A stretch of DNA of 64,000 nt from the NCBI GenBank assembly GCA_963806495.1, contig CAWDYA010000006.1:186001-250000 (forward strand), in the 5' to 3' direction. The DNA comes from CAWDYA01 sp963806495. GTDB taxonomy: Bacteria > Acidobacteriota > Polarisedimenticolia > JACPZX01 > DASXTC01. Positions within the stretch are counted from its first letter, which is position 1. Every line of letters begins with the position of its first letter. Both the position numbers and the translations under genes were made by a program. Of this stretch, positions 15,897-25,442 are shown piece by piece. Below the pieces are notes generated by a model. The model did no database searches. It was given only the letters and a program-made list of their open reading frames with translations, and had not been told where the DNA came from.

Positions 15897-15924
15897 CCCG
15901 GCCTCCCTCCTCGCGTGATTCGGT

Positions 15925-17679
15925 TCAGATCGTGCGGCTGCGCTCGAGCGTGTCCTTGAGGGTCTCCACCACTTTGACCTCGTCCTTCGCCGAGAACCCC
16001 AGGATCTCGCGCAGCGCGATGCCGATGTGCGGGATGTACTTCTCGATGTACGACCGCTTCTTCTCGGCGTCCTCCTGCCGACGCCTGTGGCGCAGGAAGG
16101 CACCGAGCCGCCTGCCGCACTCCTGCAGGGTGAGGCGGATCTCCTTGACGATCTCCGGGTAGGAGGCGATCGCCTCCTTGCTCTCCGAGGTGAACGGCAC
16201 CCAGGCCGACGCCATGTGGACGAACACCACCATCGGCGCGGTGGGCATGGCGCCGCGCGACTGCATCAGGCCGTACTTCTTCCAGTCGTTGAGGATGACG
16301 GAGCGGGTGATGGCGCAGGCCGCCTGCTGGTACTGCAGCGGCACCCGGTTGGCGAAACGCCACAGGTCGATCAGATCGTCGCCCGGCAGCTCCCCGCCGT
16401 ACGCCAGCCCCGCCTCGATCTGAAACGGGTTGCCGCGGTACACCGACGGGCTCCGCGTCAGCGACGTGTAGAAATCGCATCCGGGCAGCATCTTCCTGAG
16501 TCCGCCCTCGATGAGCGGCGCGCCGATCGGCGACAGACAGTTCGTCGGCGGGCTCATGATCCTCACCTTCGGGATCCCCTTGAACAGCCTCTCCACTTCG
16601 TCGTGCGAGAGCGAGTGGGGTCTCGCCTCGGGACGGAGGCCGGATGCCACGGCGATCTCGTCCGCCACCTTGCCGCTCACGCGCGAGAAGTCGGACTGCA
16701 GCGCGCCCCGCAGGTTCCGCGAGCGGGTCTCCTTCAGCATCTTGATGAGCATCCCGAGCTCGACACCATAGGGGTGGGGCTTGATCGCCACCGGCTCGCG
16801 CGGCAGCTCCTCCGTGAGCCGGGGATAGTGGAACGTCTCGCCCTTGGGATCGGTGTAGGTGATCTCGGCATGCGGATTGGCCACGGCCGTCTGCGAGACG
16901 TAGTCGTCTACCGACCGGCGGCCCTTCTTGTACGTCGCCTGCAGATCCATCTCGACGCAGGTGCCGTGCTCGTGGGGCCAGTCCGTGGTCCCCTCGGCCA
17001 GGATCACGGGGGCGTTCTTGCGCGTATCGATCTGGATCTCGTAGTAGTTGGCCGGCTTCCCCTTGCCCGTGCGGGAGACGATCCGCACCGGGCGCCCGGT
17101 CGTGAGCTGGCTGTACATGCCGGCGGCCGAGATCCCGATCCCCTGCTGGCCGCGCGACTGCTTGAGGGTGTGGAACTTCGATCCGTACAACAGCTTGCCG
17201 AAGATCTTCGGTACCTGCTGCTTGACGATCCCGGGTCCGTTGTCCGCCACGACGATCCGGTACCGTTCCTCGGCGATCTCCGAGATGCCGATCTCCAGGC
17301 GGGGCAGGATACCGGCCTCCTCGCAGGCATCGAGGGAGTTGTCCACCGCCTCCTTGATGGCGGTGAGCAGCGCCTTCGACGGGTTGTCGAAGCCGAGCAG
17401 GTGTCGGTTCTTGGTGAAGAACTCCGAGACCGAGATCTCCCGCTGGCGGGACGCCATGGTCTCGGCCGTCTCCCTGCGGCGCGTCTTCGCCCGGGTTGCA
17501 GGCGGGGAGGCCTGCGGCTCCGCGGCGCGCACGGGAGTGTCCTTCGCGCGTGAGGCCTCGTCGAACAGCTTCATCTGCGACCGCGGCGACTTCGCGGCCG
17601 ATGTCCTGCCTGCGACGGCCCTCGCGCTGGAGGATCGCCTGGGGCTTTTCTTCGTGGCGTGCTTGCCGCCTTGGACCAC
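15925..17679 (-). CDS. top6B: DNA topoisomerase VI subunit B (GHKL ATPase)
   Basis: 584 residues from GTG 17679, which follows GAGGAGAG. The first 75 residues are Lys/Arg/Ala-rich and poorly conserved; the core begins at ISVSEFFTKNRHLLGF. GHKL ATP-binding motifs follow: KEAVDNSLDAC (about 109-119), VADNGPGI (about 144-151) and RGQQGIGISAAG (about 176-187). An ATP-lid, the H2TH region and the transducer domain with SKEAIASYPEIV follow in order. It dimerises on ATP binding and drives subunit A. The gene lies between rarA and top6A, about 105 bp after rarA, with a TAGAAT element at 17771-17776. Confidence 0.92.
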   Translation of the reverse strand: MVQGGKHATKKSPRRSSSARAVAGRTSAAKSPRSQMKLFDEASRAKDTPVRAAEPQASPPATRAKTRRRETAETMASRQREISVSEFFTKNRHLLGFDNPSKALLTAIKEAVDNSLDACEEAGILPRLEIGISEIAEERYRIVVADNGPGIVKQQVPKIFGKLLYGSKFHTLKQSRGQQGIGISAAGMYSQLTTGRPVRIVSRTGKGKPANYYEIQIDTRKNAPVILAEGTTDWPHEHGTCVEMDLQATYKKGRRSVDDYVSQTAVANPHAEITYTDPKGETFHYPRLTEELPREPVAIKPHPYGVELGMLIKMLKETRSRNLRGALQSDFSRVSGKVADEIAVASGLRPEARPHSLSHDEVERLFKGIPKVRIMSPPTNCLSPIGAPLIEGGLRKMLPGCDFYTSLTRSPSVYRGNPFQIEAGLAYGGELPGDDLIDLWRFANRVPLQYQQAACAITRSVILNDWKKYGLMQSRGAMPTAPMVVFVHMASAWVPFTSESKEAIASYPEIVKEIRLTLQECGRRLGAFLRHRRRQEDAEKKRSYIEKYIPHIGIALREILGFSAKDEVKVVETLKDTLERSRTI

Positions 17680-17770
17680 AGGGGCTCTCCTCTTCCCCGC
17701 GGCAATGGTCCTCCCGCGGGATTCTCTGTGACGACGGGGATGCGCGGGTGGGATCCCGCGAGGCGTCGGT

Positions 17771-17776
17771 ATTCTA
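17771..17776 (-). promoter_or_regulatory. -10-like element TAGAAT upstream of top6BA
   Basis: TAGAAT on the minus strand lies in the rarA-top6B gap, about 90 nt before the GTG of top6B. It would give top6BA a promoter independent of rarA. Confidence 0.35.
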
Positions 17777-17784
17777 GCACCAGT

Positions 17785-19119
17785 TCACTTCCGGCGGCGC
17801 GCGCCGAGCCGCCGGCGCAGCCCGGCGAAGTGTGCGAGACGTTCCTTGATCGTCTTCTCGTAGCCCGACTCGGTCGGATGGTAGTAGACGCGGCCGGCCA
17901 GCCCGGGAGGCAGGCACGCCTGGTCGGTGACCGCGTCCTCGTACTCATGCGCGTGCTGGTACCCCTTGCCGTATCCGAGGTCCGACATCAGACGCGTCGG
18001 CGCGTTGCGGATGTTCAGCGGTACCGGCTCGATCCTTCCCGACCGGATGTCTGACACCGCCTGGCCGTACGCACGATACGCCGCATCGCTCTTGGGCGCC
18101 GAAGCCATGTACAGCACGGCCTGGGCGAGCGCGAGAGCGCCCTCGGGCAACCCCAGGAAGTGGAACGCATCCCTGGCGGCCATGGCGACCTGCAGCGCCC
18201 GCGGATCGGCGTTGCCGATGTCCTCGGAGGCGAACCGCACGATCCGGCGTGCGATGTACAACGGGTCCTCGCCGCCTTCGATCATTCTCGCCAGCCAGTA
18301 GATCGCGGCGTCAGCGTCCGAGGATCGCATCGACTTGTGCAACGCCGAGATCAGATTGTAATGCTCCTCGCCGGTCTTGTCGTAATACAGCGCCGTCCGC
18401 TGCAGCGCGTCCCGGACCACATCGAGGGTCACGTGCCCGGCCAGCGCAGCCGCCTCGAGCGCGTTGAGCGCGAACCGCGCATCGCCCTGCGCTCGATGCG
18501 CGATCTCCTCGAGGCATCCCTCGTCGACGACGACGTCCCTGCCCCCGAGTCCGCGCGCCGCGTCCTGCAGAGCGGCCCGCATGATCCGCTCGATCTGGCC
18601 CTCGGTGAGCATCTCCAGGACATACACCTTCGAGCGCGACAGAAGGGCCGCGTTCACCTCGAAGGACGGGTTCTCGGTGGTGGCGCCGACGAGGACGATG
18701 TCCCCCTTCTCGACGTACGGGAGAAACGCGTCCTGCTGCGCCTTGTTGAAACGGTGTATCTCGTCGATGAACAGGATTGTCCGGCGTCCGCTCGCGCGCC
18801 GCTGCTGCTCCGCCTCCTTCATCACCTCCCGGATCTCCTTGATGCCCGACATCACTGCCGAGAAGGAGATGAAGTGGGCCCGCGTCGTGCGGGCGATGAT
18901 CGTCGCCAGTGTTGTCTTGCCCGAGCCGGGAGGACCCCAGAGGATCACGGAGCGTAGGGCGTCCGTCTCGATGGCGCGCCGCAGGAGGCTGCCCGGGCCG
19001 ACGATGGCATCCTGCCCCACGAACTCGTCGAGAGTCCGCGGGCGCATCCTGTCGGCCAGCGGTGCATCTTCAGCCGGCTCAGCGAATTGCGGCTCGAGAT
19101 CGGGGAAAAGCGGCTTCAT
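17785..19119 (-). CDS. rarA: RarA/MgsA replication-associated AAA+ ATPase
   Basis: 444 residues. AAA+ motifs: Walker A WGPPGSGKTT near residue 53, Walker B FIDEIHRFNKAQQD near 110, sensor TTENPSFEV. The C-terminal part (YYDKTGEEHYNLISALHKSMR, ASEDIGNADP, YPTES-like YHPTESGYE) is the RarA tetramerisation region. RarA acts at stalled replication forks with recombination proteins and SSB. ATG 19119 is the first conserved residue; an upstream in-frame ATG would overlap the promoter. A consensus promoter stands just upstream and a 6S RNA candidate is divergent to it. Confidence 0.93.
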   Translation of the reverse strand: MKPLFPDLEPQFAEPAEDAPLADRMRPRTLDEFVGQDAIVGPGSLLRRAIETDALRSVILWGPPGSGKTTLATIIARTTRAHFISFSAVMSGIKEIREVMKEAEQQRRASGRRTILFIDEIHRFNKAQQDAFLPYVEKGDIVLVGATTENPSFEVNAALLSRSKVYVLEMLTEGQIERIMRAALQDAARGLGGRDVVVDEGCLEEIAHRAQGDARFALNALEAAALAGHVTLDVVRDALQRTALYYDKTGEEHYNLISALHKSMRSSDADAAIYWLARMIEGGEDPLYIARRIVRFASEDIGNADPRALQVAMAARDAFHFLGLPEGALALAQAVLYMASAPKSDAAYRAYGQAVSDIRSGRIEPVPLNIRNAPTRLMSDLGYGKGYQHAHEYEDAVTDQACLPPGLAGRVYYHPTESGYEKTIKERLAHFAGLRRRLGARRRK

Positions 19120-19141
19120 ATGGAAGGCCCTGCCAGCCGGC

Positions 19142-19170
19142 ATGGTAGGCCGGGCGGGGCGGCATGTCAA
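19142..19170 (-). promoter_or_regulatory. Consensus sigma-70-type promoter of rarA
   Basis: TTGACA (19170-19165, minus strand), a 17-nt spacer and TACCAT (19147-19142). The start of transcription would be near 19135, about 15 nt before the rarA ATG. Confidence 0.7.
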
Positions 19171-19237
19171 TGACACAATTCTTGGCTATTTTATTGTAAG
19201 TCGTTGAAAACAATAAGCCTATCTGCGACCCTGCTGC

Positions 19238-19268
19238 TTGACAGGATGCCCCTGCGGCGGTGTAGGAT
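19238..19268 (+). promoter_or_regulatory. Promoter of the 6S RNA candidate
   Basis: TTGACA at 19238-19243 and TAGGAT at 19263-19268. The spacer is 19 nt, or 17 nt if TGTAGG at 19261 is used. Transcription would start near 19275. It is divergent from the rarA promoter across an AT-rich stretch. Confidence 0.6.
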
Positions 19269-19274
19269 CAGTCG

Positions 19275-19436
19275 TTCCAATCCGAGAGAGTGGTTGTCGT
19301 TCTCCTGTCTCCTCGTCCGACCAACCAGGAGATCGGTGACCTGTGGATAGAAGCCTGCATTCGCGGCCGCAGACTTCATCCCGAGGCTCTTGGATCCACC
19401 TCATGGAAGGCAGCGCTTCGGCGCTGCCTTTTTTTT
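19275..19436 (+). ncRNA. ssrS: 6S RNA candidate
   Basis: A transcript of about 160 nt with its own promoter and a strong terminator, containing no good reading frame. The ends pair: ATCCGAGAG (19280-19288) with CTCTTGGAT (19387-19395), forming the closing stem. The 3' side of the central region holds AGAAGCCTGCATT, closely like the AGAAGCCTTAAAACT of enterobacterial 6S RNA where product RNA is templated. 6S RNA mimics an open promoter and holds the housekeeping RNA polymerase holoenzyme. The neighbouring rarA is a genomic setting known for 6S RNA in several bacterial groups. A covariance-model search would settle it. Confidence 0.75.
19407..19436 (+). terminator. Intrinsic terminator of the 6S RNA candidate
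   Basis: A perfect 10-bp stem (AAGGCAGCGC with GCGCTGCCTT) closed by a TTCG tetraloop is followed by a run of T to 19436. This is the clearest intrinsic terminator in the window. Confidence 0.92.
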
Positions 19437-19467
19437 GCCGGCGCTTTCCCGCCATGGAGGTTTTTCG

Positions 19468-20302
19468 ATGCGCACCTTCTCTCGCGTCGCGCTCAGCGTC
19501 GCTCTGTTCGCCCTCCTGGCCGGTTCCATGCCGGTCGCGGGTGCAGGATCCATGCTCCTGACCGAGTCATCGGAGATCGTGTCGACACCGGGCGCCGCGA
19601 GATTCGGCGTGCTGATGGCGGGTACCCCGGTCCGCGTCCTCGAGGCGCGCGACGGCTGGATGCGCGTATCGGTGGAGGGGTGGATCCGCAGCGACGAGGA
19701 GGCTCCGGCACCGTCGATCCCCGACGCGGTGCCTGCGCCCGAGCCCGCGGCCGGCACCGCCAATGTGTCCGGCACGGTTTCGCTCCCTCCCACAGGCAAG
19801 GGCAAGCCAGTCGTCATGTTCCGGAATTGCGATGCGTCTCGTTTCCGACGCGGATCAGGTCCGCACGCGGATCGACGAATCGCGCGCCTCGTGCGCCGAG
19901 CGGCGCGGCCCGCTCGTCGACGAGGCCGCCGCCCTGAAGGACAAGGCGGACCTTGCGCTCTCCACCACCGAGAACACATCGTCGGCCTTCGAGGCGTACG
20001 ACGATGCGAGGTGGCGCCGGAAAAAGGTGCTCGCCTCGCTCAAGAGCCTCGACGAGGAGTGCCGCGCCGCCGAGCAGTCGATCATCGAGTCGGCGACCGT
20101 GGCGCGGACGCTGACCGACCCGGCCGGGGGCTTTGTTTTCCGGAGCGTGCCGGCGGGGCGGTATCTGCTCGCCGCGACGCTGGAGGCGGATGGCCGGCGT
20201 CATATCTGGGAGCTGGACATCGACCTGACCGGCGGCGACGTGAGAATCGACCTCACCGTCGACAACCGGACCGCGGTGGAGCCGGTCTCCAGCTACCGCT
20301 GA
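19468..20302 (+). CDS. Secreted SH3-type protein, frameshifted
   Basis: The reading frame starts at ATG 19468 with a signal peptide (about residues 1-27) and a bacterial SH3-like segment (about 35-75, AGTPVRVLEARDGWMRV). It leaves frame near 19822, in GTTCCGGAA, and continues in the next frame to the stop at 20302. Removing one C there joins the two parts. The second part has a helical region (TRIDESRASCAERRG to ECRAAEQSIIES) and a C-terminal carboxypeptidase-regulatory-like beta domain (FVFRSVPAGRYLLAATL). The repaired protein would be about 278 residues and exported. It follows the 6S RNA terminator, and its end overlaps the convergent rsmB by 10 bp. Function unknown. Confidence 0.65.
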
Positions 20303-21691
20303 CGCCCCAGCCTCACCGCGAAGAAGCCGTCGAGATCGTCCGCGATCCGGCCGGGTCGTCAGCGCGCCTCCACCGCCGTGGAGGTCCCTGACGAGGCCGG
20401 CCGCCGAAACCGGCAGCAGGGTCCGGGGATCCTCGAGCCGGAACTCCGGGTGCGCGCCGAGGAACCGCTCGATCTGCTCCTCCCCTTCCTCCGGCTCCAG
20501 GCTGCACACCGAGTAGACGAGCGCGCCGCCGGGCGTCACCAGCGGCGCGGCCGTCCCGAGCAGTCGCGCCTGCAGCTTCGTGAGTCGATCGATCGCCTCG
20601 GATGACACACGGTAGCGCAGCTCCGGGTTGCGCCGGATGACACCGGTGCCGCTGCACGGAGCGTCGACCACGACCAGGTCGAACACCGTGTCGGCCGTCA
20701 GGGGCGGCGCGACGGCCAGATCGGCCGCCAAGGGGAGACATCGCGTCAATCCCATTCGGGCCGCGTTGTCGCGCAGCATCCGCAGCCGCGCGGGATGCAG
20801 GTCGGCGGCGACCACCAGGCCCGGGTCGCCGACCTCCTCCGCGAGCGCCAGCGCCTTGCCACCCGGAGCGGCACAGACGTCCAGCACGCGCCGTCCCCGC
20901 ATCCCCGGGCCCCAACCGGCGAGGCGCGCGACCAGCCCCGAAGCTTCGTCCTGGATGTACAGCTCCCCGCGATCGAACGCTCGCGAGCGCTGAGGCGCCC
21001 CCCGGGTAATCCGCAGGAACGCGTCGAGGTGCCGTCCGGGCGTCGTCTCGATCCCCTCGGAGGCGAGCGACGCGGCCAGCGCGGCCCGGTCGGTGAGACG
21101 GGCGTTGAGCCGCACGGTGGTCGGGGCCGGCCGGTTCAGCGCCGCGAGCAGTCCGGCGGTCGTCTCCGCTCCGAGCCGCCGGCCCCATCGCCGCGTCAGC
21201 CACTCCGGAAACGACTCGCGCAGCGCGAGGTGGCTCCATGGGTCGCCGGTGCCCGGAGCGGGGGTTCCTGACATGTCCCGGCCCGGATCCCGTGTCGCCG
21301 CGCGGAGCACACCGTTCACGAACGCCGCGACGCCCCGCTCCTTGCCCGACCGGGCGTGGCGGCGCGCGAGGCGCACCGACTCGTTCACGATGGCGTGATC
21401 CGGGATCCGATCCAGGTGGTGCATCTGGTACAGACCGAGTCTCAGCACCGTCAGCGTGTCGGCGTCGATCGTCTCCGAGGGTCGCGACGCGAGCCGGGCC
21501 GCGTCGGCGTCCAGACTCAGGCGGTGACGCAGGACGCCGTGCACCAGCTCGGTGACCAGCGCGGCATCCCGCGGCGGGAGGCCGGTTCCCATCCGCTGCA
21601 GCAGGACCGAGGACCAGGCGTCGCCCCGCTCCACGCGGCGCAGGATAGCGAACGCGATCGCGCGCGGGTCACTCTCCCCCAAGTCGATCAC
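20293..21691 (-). CDS. rsmB: 16S rRNA m5C967 methyltransferase RsmB, frameshifted near its end
   Basis: The N-terminus is the NusB-like RNA-binding domain (about residues 5-140). The methyltransferase domain follows, with LDVCAAPGGKALAL (SAM binding), VVDAPCSGTGVIRRNPE (one catalytic Cys) and VYSVCSLEPEEGEEQ (the second). The frame runs past the family's natural end because of one extra G near 20341. Removing it gives DDLDGFFAVRLGRQR and a stop at 20293. It methylates C967 of 16S rRNA. The ATG at 21691 overlaps the fmt end by 23 bp, giving the classical def-fmt-rsmB order. Confidence 0.88.
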
Positions 21692-22641
21692 CCGCGATCA
21701 GGTGCCGGCCCGACAGCGCTTCCTGCGCCGTCATGCGGCGCCGCCCCTCCGGCTGCACGTCGAATAGCGTGAGGGCCGTCCCCTCGCCGCAGACCACAAG
21801 AGCGGCCGGTCCCGCGCCGCCCTCCGGACCGCCTTCGCCACGGGGAGGCGCCTCGATCGTACCCGGGACGCCACCGGCAATCCCCTGCGCGGCGGCGACC
21901 CGCCACAGACGCAACCGGGCGGAACGCGGCGTCACGGTCCAGGCCACGGGCCAGGGGTCGAAGGCGCGCACGCGGCGGGCGATCTCTCCGGCCGGCAGCG
22001 TCCAGTCGATCCGCCCATCCTCCTTGGAGAGCATCGGCGCATAGGTCGAGAGCGACTCATCCTGTGGCGTCTCCTCGATCGGACCCGCCTCGAGCCGTGC
22101 AAGCGTCTCGACGAGGAGCGATGCACCGAGATCCGCGAGCCTCGCCTCCAGCCGGCCGGTGGTGTCGTCCGGCTCGATGCGCGTCGCACGGGCGGCGAGG
22201 ATGTCGCCCGCGTCGAGTTTTTCGATCATCCGCATGATGCTCACGCCCGTCCGCTCGTCGCCGCTGGCGATCGCCCAGGCGACCGGCGCGGCGCCGCGCC
22301 AGCGCGGCAGCAAGGACGCGTGCACGTTGACGGCTCCCCGGGGCGCAGCCTCCAGCAGGGCCCGCGGGAGGATCCGTCCGAAGGCCGCCACCACGATCAG
22401 GTCGGCCGAGAGGGAGCGGATCCGTTCGTGCAGGCCGGGATCCTTGATGCGGGAAGGCTGCAGCAGCGTCAGGCCGCGGTCGAGCGCCTCCTGCTTGACG
22501 GCCGACACGTGCTTCGTCAGCCCCCGGCCCGAGACCGCGTCCGGAACGCGTCACGACTCCGACGATGCGGTGGCCGGATGCGATCAGGGCTCTCAGGCTG
22601 GCGGCCGCGAAGGCCGGGGTCCCCATGAAGAGGACCTTCAT
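21669..22641 (-). CDS. fmt: Methionyl-tRNA formyltransferase, one frameshift
   Basis: It begins MKVLFMGTPAFAAASLRALI and continues after an apparent one-base insertion near 22545 (GTTCCGG) with LTKHVSAVKQEAL. The formyl-transfer core shows VNVHASLLPRWRGAAPV and the MRMIEKLDAGDIL segment; the C-terminal OB-like tRNA-binding domain ends near 21669. It formylates the initiator Met-tRNA using 10-formyl-THF, which the formate-THF ligase of this window can supply. The ATG overlaps the def stop (ATGA). Repaired length about 323 residues, normal for the family. Confidence 0.88.
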
Positions 22642-23165
22642 GGATAGACGTCGTCCCAGTCACCGCCCGTGGCGGCGCGCCGGACCCGCTTGCTCAGTAG
22701 CTGGCGCTTGATGCCGCCGAGTCTGTCGATGAAAAGCTTGCCGTCGAGGTGATCGGTCTCGTGGCAGAAGGCGCGCGCGAGCAGCTCCGTCCCCTCCATG
22801 GTGAACTCGCGCCCATCGAGATCCAGCGCGCGTATGGCGGCCCGGGCCGGCCGGGAGACGAACTCGGTGAAGCCGGGCACGGAGAGACAGCCCTCCTCCT
22901 CGACCTGCTTGCCATCCTGCTCGATCACCTCGGGGTTGATCATCACGATGACGTGATCCGGCTCCTGACCCGCGGTGACGTCGATGACGGCGACCCTCAG
23001 CCCGATGCCGACCTGGTTGGCGGCGAGGCCGACACCCGGCGCCGCGTACATCGTCTCGATCATGTCGCGGACGAGATCCCGGATCTCGTCCGTGATCTCC
23101 CGGACCGGCTGTGTGGGGGTTCCCAGGACCGGATCCCCGAACTTGACGATTCTCCGGATGGCCAT
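22638..23165 (-). CDS. def: Peptide deformylase
   Basis: 175 residues. All three family motifs are present: PGVGLAANQVG (motif 1), EEGCLSVPG (motif 2, metal-binding Cys) and HETDHLDGKLF (motif 3, HExxH). It removes the formyl group from new proteins, the partner activity of fmt. The family start MAIRRIVKFGDPVL lies at 23165; upstream in-frame sequence is non-conserved. The stop overlaps the fmt start by 4 nt. Confidence 0.95.
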   Translation of the reverse strand: MAIRRIVKFGDPVLGTPTQPVREITDEIRDLVRDMIETMYAAPGVGLAANQVGIGLRVAVIDVTAGQEPDHVIVMINPEVIEQDGKQVEEEGCLSVPGFTEFVSRPARAAIRALDLDGREFTMEGTELLARAFCHETDHLDGKLFIDRLGGIKRQLLSKRVRRAATGGDWDDVYP

Positions 23166-23489
23166 CGCGTGTCTCTCCGCGGGCGGCCGACCGTGCCGGT
23201 CTGCCAGACGCCGTGATTCCGGCGCCGGGTGCGGCCCATCGTGGGGGCGGCGCGGCGGCGTCGCTGAACGTACCATGCCCCTCGAATGGGGATCAACCGC
23301 CCCGGTGCGTCACCCGGGGGGACAGTCGTTCGATAAAGTGCACAGGATCCCCGGCGTGCCGGCTCATCATGGCCGTGCTATGCTGTTGATGCATAATCAC
23401 TTGGGAGCGAGTCGCCGAAAAGCCATACTGGCAGGCAGATTGCACATGTTCAGGGGGCAAGGCAAGAGCATCACGAGGAGGTATCAACC
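23166..23489. other. Divergent intergenic region between def and the FecR/DUF6600 gene
   Basis: About 320 bases without a gene. On the plus strand a CATAAT at 23392-23397 is a possible -10 box for the FecR-domain gene. A GAGGAGGT ribosome-binding site precedes the ATG at 23490. No riboswitch or repeat was recognised. Confidence 0.45.
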
Positions 23490-25430
23490 ATGAGAACGCC
23501 CCGCGTCGCCTTCGGTTATCTCGCCCTGGGGCTGCTGCTCGGCGTCCCGCCCGTGGCGGCCCAGTCGACCTCACCCTCCCCCTCCTTCTACGAGGAGGAC
23601 CTCGTCGATCAGGACGGGGCGGTCTACGGCCGCATCCGGTACGTCGAAGGCACGTTGACCCTGCGCCGCGACAACCAGATCACCGACGATCTCGTGATGA
23701 ACGACCCTGTCGCCCCCGGCGACGTCATCACCACGGGGCCCGACGGCCGATGCGAGGTGCAGCTCGCCGACGGCTCTCTCGTCAGACTCGACTACAACAC
23801 GGAGCTGGTGCTCCAGAGCCTCTCCGACAGCACGAACCAGATCGAGAACACGACCATCCTGCAGGTAGGCTCCGGCGCGGTCCTGGTGCGCAGCGACGAG
23901 ATGGACACCAACGAGAAGCGGTTCCAGATCGACACCGACAGCGCATCGATCTTCCTGCTCTCCAACGGCGACTTCCGGTTCGAGGTCAGAGACAACGGCG
24001 CCACGGTCGTCTCCTCCCGACGCGGCGTGGCCGAGGTGATGGCGCAGGACATCTCCACCATGGTGCGCAGCGGCGAGAGAACCGTCGTGCGTCCGGGGCA
24101 GATCCCGGCCGAGCCGCAGGTGTTCAACACCCGTCTCGCCGACGCCTTCGATCTCTGGGCGTCCGATCTCGATGACGCGATGCTGCGCCGCGCGCGAGTG
24201 GACGATCAGGAGCCGGCCGGTCTTCCCGAACCGGTGAACCCGTACGTCGGCGAATTGTCGTACTACGGGCACTGGTATCACAACCCCTCGTATGGATGGG
24301 TCTGGCGTCCCGTGGGCGTGGCCGGCGACTGGCAGCCCTATCTGGACGGTCGCTGGGTCTACTCCCCCGCCGGCATCGTCTGGGTGTCCTACGAGCCATG
24401 GGGGTGGGCGCCGTATCACTACGGGCGCTGGGAGTTCCTCGTCGGTACCGGCTGGATCTGGATTCCGGGCAACGTCTTCTCGGGCGCCTACGTGGCGTGG
24501 AGCGTGTCACCCGGATACTTCGGATGGTGCCCGCTCGGCTACTACGACACGCCGGTTTCGTTCCGCTTCGCCGCCGGCGGCCATCACGATCCCTGGGTCT
24601 ACGTCCGGGGGCACAGTCTTTACTCGCCCCACGTGACGCGCGTGGTGGTCCGGGACGTGACGGTCGTGCGGGACATCGAGCGGCAGCGGGTCGTGGTCCG
24701 CGGCGCGCCGCGCATCGACCCGCGGCGGCTGCGCAACACCCCGCAGATCACCGAGGAGTTCCACCGCAACTTCAAGGACCGGAACGAGTTCCAGATGGCC
24801 GATACACCCGGAACCCGCCGCATGCCGTTTCACGAGAACGAGAGGCAGCGTCTGGTGCGGCTCAACAACCGCCGGACCAGGAGTTCCGGGGAGCGGGACC
24901 TGCATCCGGTCGGTAGCACCACGGGTCGCGAGCGACCCCCTGTCTCCATGGTGCCCTCCGGACGTCAGGTGACCGTGCCGAGACGTCCCTCGCCGGGTGT
25001 CCGGCCGCCGGCCACGCGAAACCAGCCTTCGGCTCGTCCCGGGCAGAACACGCGCAACCCCTCAGACCGCACGGCACCGCCCGGAGCGGATCGCTCGCGG
25101 TCCGGCCAGCAGGGCGCGCCGCAGCAGAAGCCGCGCGCGACGGACGGCAAGCGTGAGAATTCAACACCCGAGCGGGTGATCCCGCGGATCATCCCTCGTT
25201 CGAAGCCGGCCACCGACCGCGAAAAACCGAAGGCGGCACCCCGCGACGACAAGCCGTCCGGCCCGCAGCAGCGCCAGGCCGGCCCGACCGGCGGGCGGAG
25301 CGGCCAGCCCGAACGGCCCTCCCAGGCGAGACCGAGGCAGGCTCCCCAGAAGCCCCGGCAGGCCCCCCAGAAGAATGACGGCGGCAAGCAGGGCGGCGGG
25401 GGCAACAACAAGAAGAAGGACAAGAACTGA
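23490..25430 (+). CDS. Exported FecR-domain/DUF6600 protein with long basic Pro-rich tail
   Basis: 646 residues. The signal peptide ends near PPVAAQS (residue 26). A FecR-like domain follows (about 45-200; GDVITTGPDGRCEVQLADGS, then a second half with a RRGVAEVMAQ strand). Next comes a Trp/Tyr-rich region (about 255-390; HWYHNPSYGWVWRP, YEPWGWAPYHYGRWEF) typical of DUF6600 proteins. From about residue 410 the tail is Arg/Pro/Gln-rich, low complexity and ends in lysines. FecR domains outside iron signalling are found in many envelope proteins, so no sensor role is implied. A strong GAGGAGGT ribosome-binding site fixes the start. Confidence 0.8.
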   Translation: MRTPRVAFGYLALGLLLGVPPVAAQSTSPSPSFYEEDLVDQDGAVYGRIRYVEGTLTLRRDNQITDDLVMNDPVAPGDVITTGPDGRCEVQLADGSLVRLDYNTELVLQSLSDSTNQIENTTILQVGSGAVLVRSDEMDTNEKRFQIDTDSASIFLLSNGDFRFEVRDNGATVVSSRRGVAEVMAQDISTMVRSGERTVVRPGQIPAEPQVFNTRLADAFDLWASDLDDAMLRRARVDDQEPAGLPEPVNPYVGELSYYGHWYHNPSYGWVWRPVGVAGDWQPYLDGRWVYSPAGIVWVSYEPWGWAPYHYGRWEFLVGTGWIWIPGNVFSGAYVAWSVSPGYFGWCPLGYYDTPVSFRFAAGGHHDPWVYVRGHSLYSPHVTRVVVRDVTVVRDIERQRVVVRGAPRIDPRRLRNTPQITEEFHRNFKDRNEFQMADTPGTRRMPFHENERQRLVRLNNRRTRSSGERDLHPVGSTTGRERPPVSMVPSGRQVTVPRRPSPGVRPPATRNQPSARPGQNTRNPSDRTAPPGADRSRSGQQGAPQQKPRATDGKRENSTPERVIPRIIPRSKPATDREKPKAAPRDDKPSGPQQRQAGPTGGRSGQPERPSQARPRQAPQKPRQAPQKNDGGKQGGGGNNKKKDKN

Positions 25431-25442
25431 GCGCCCCCCTGC

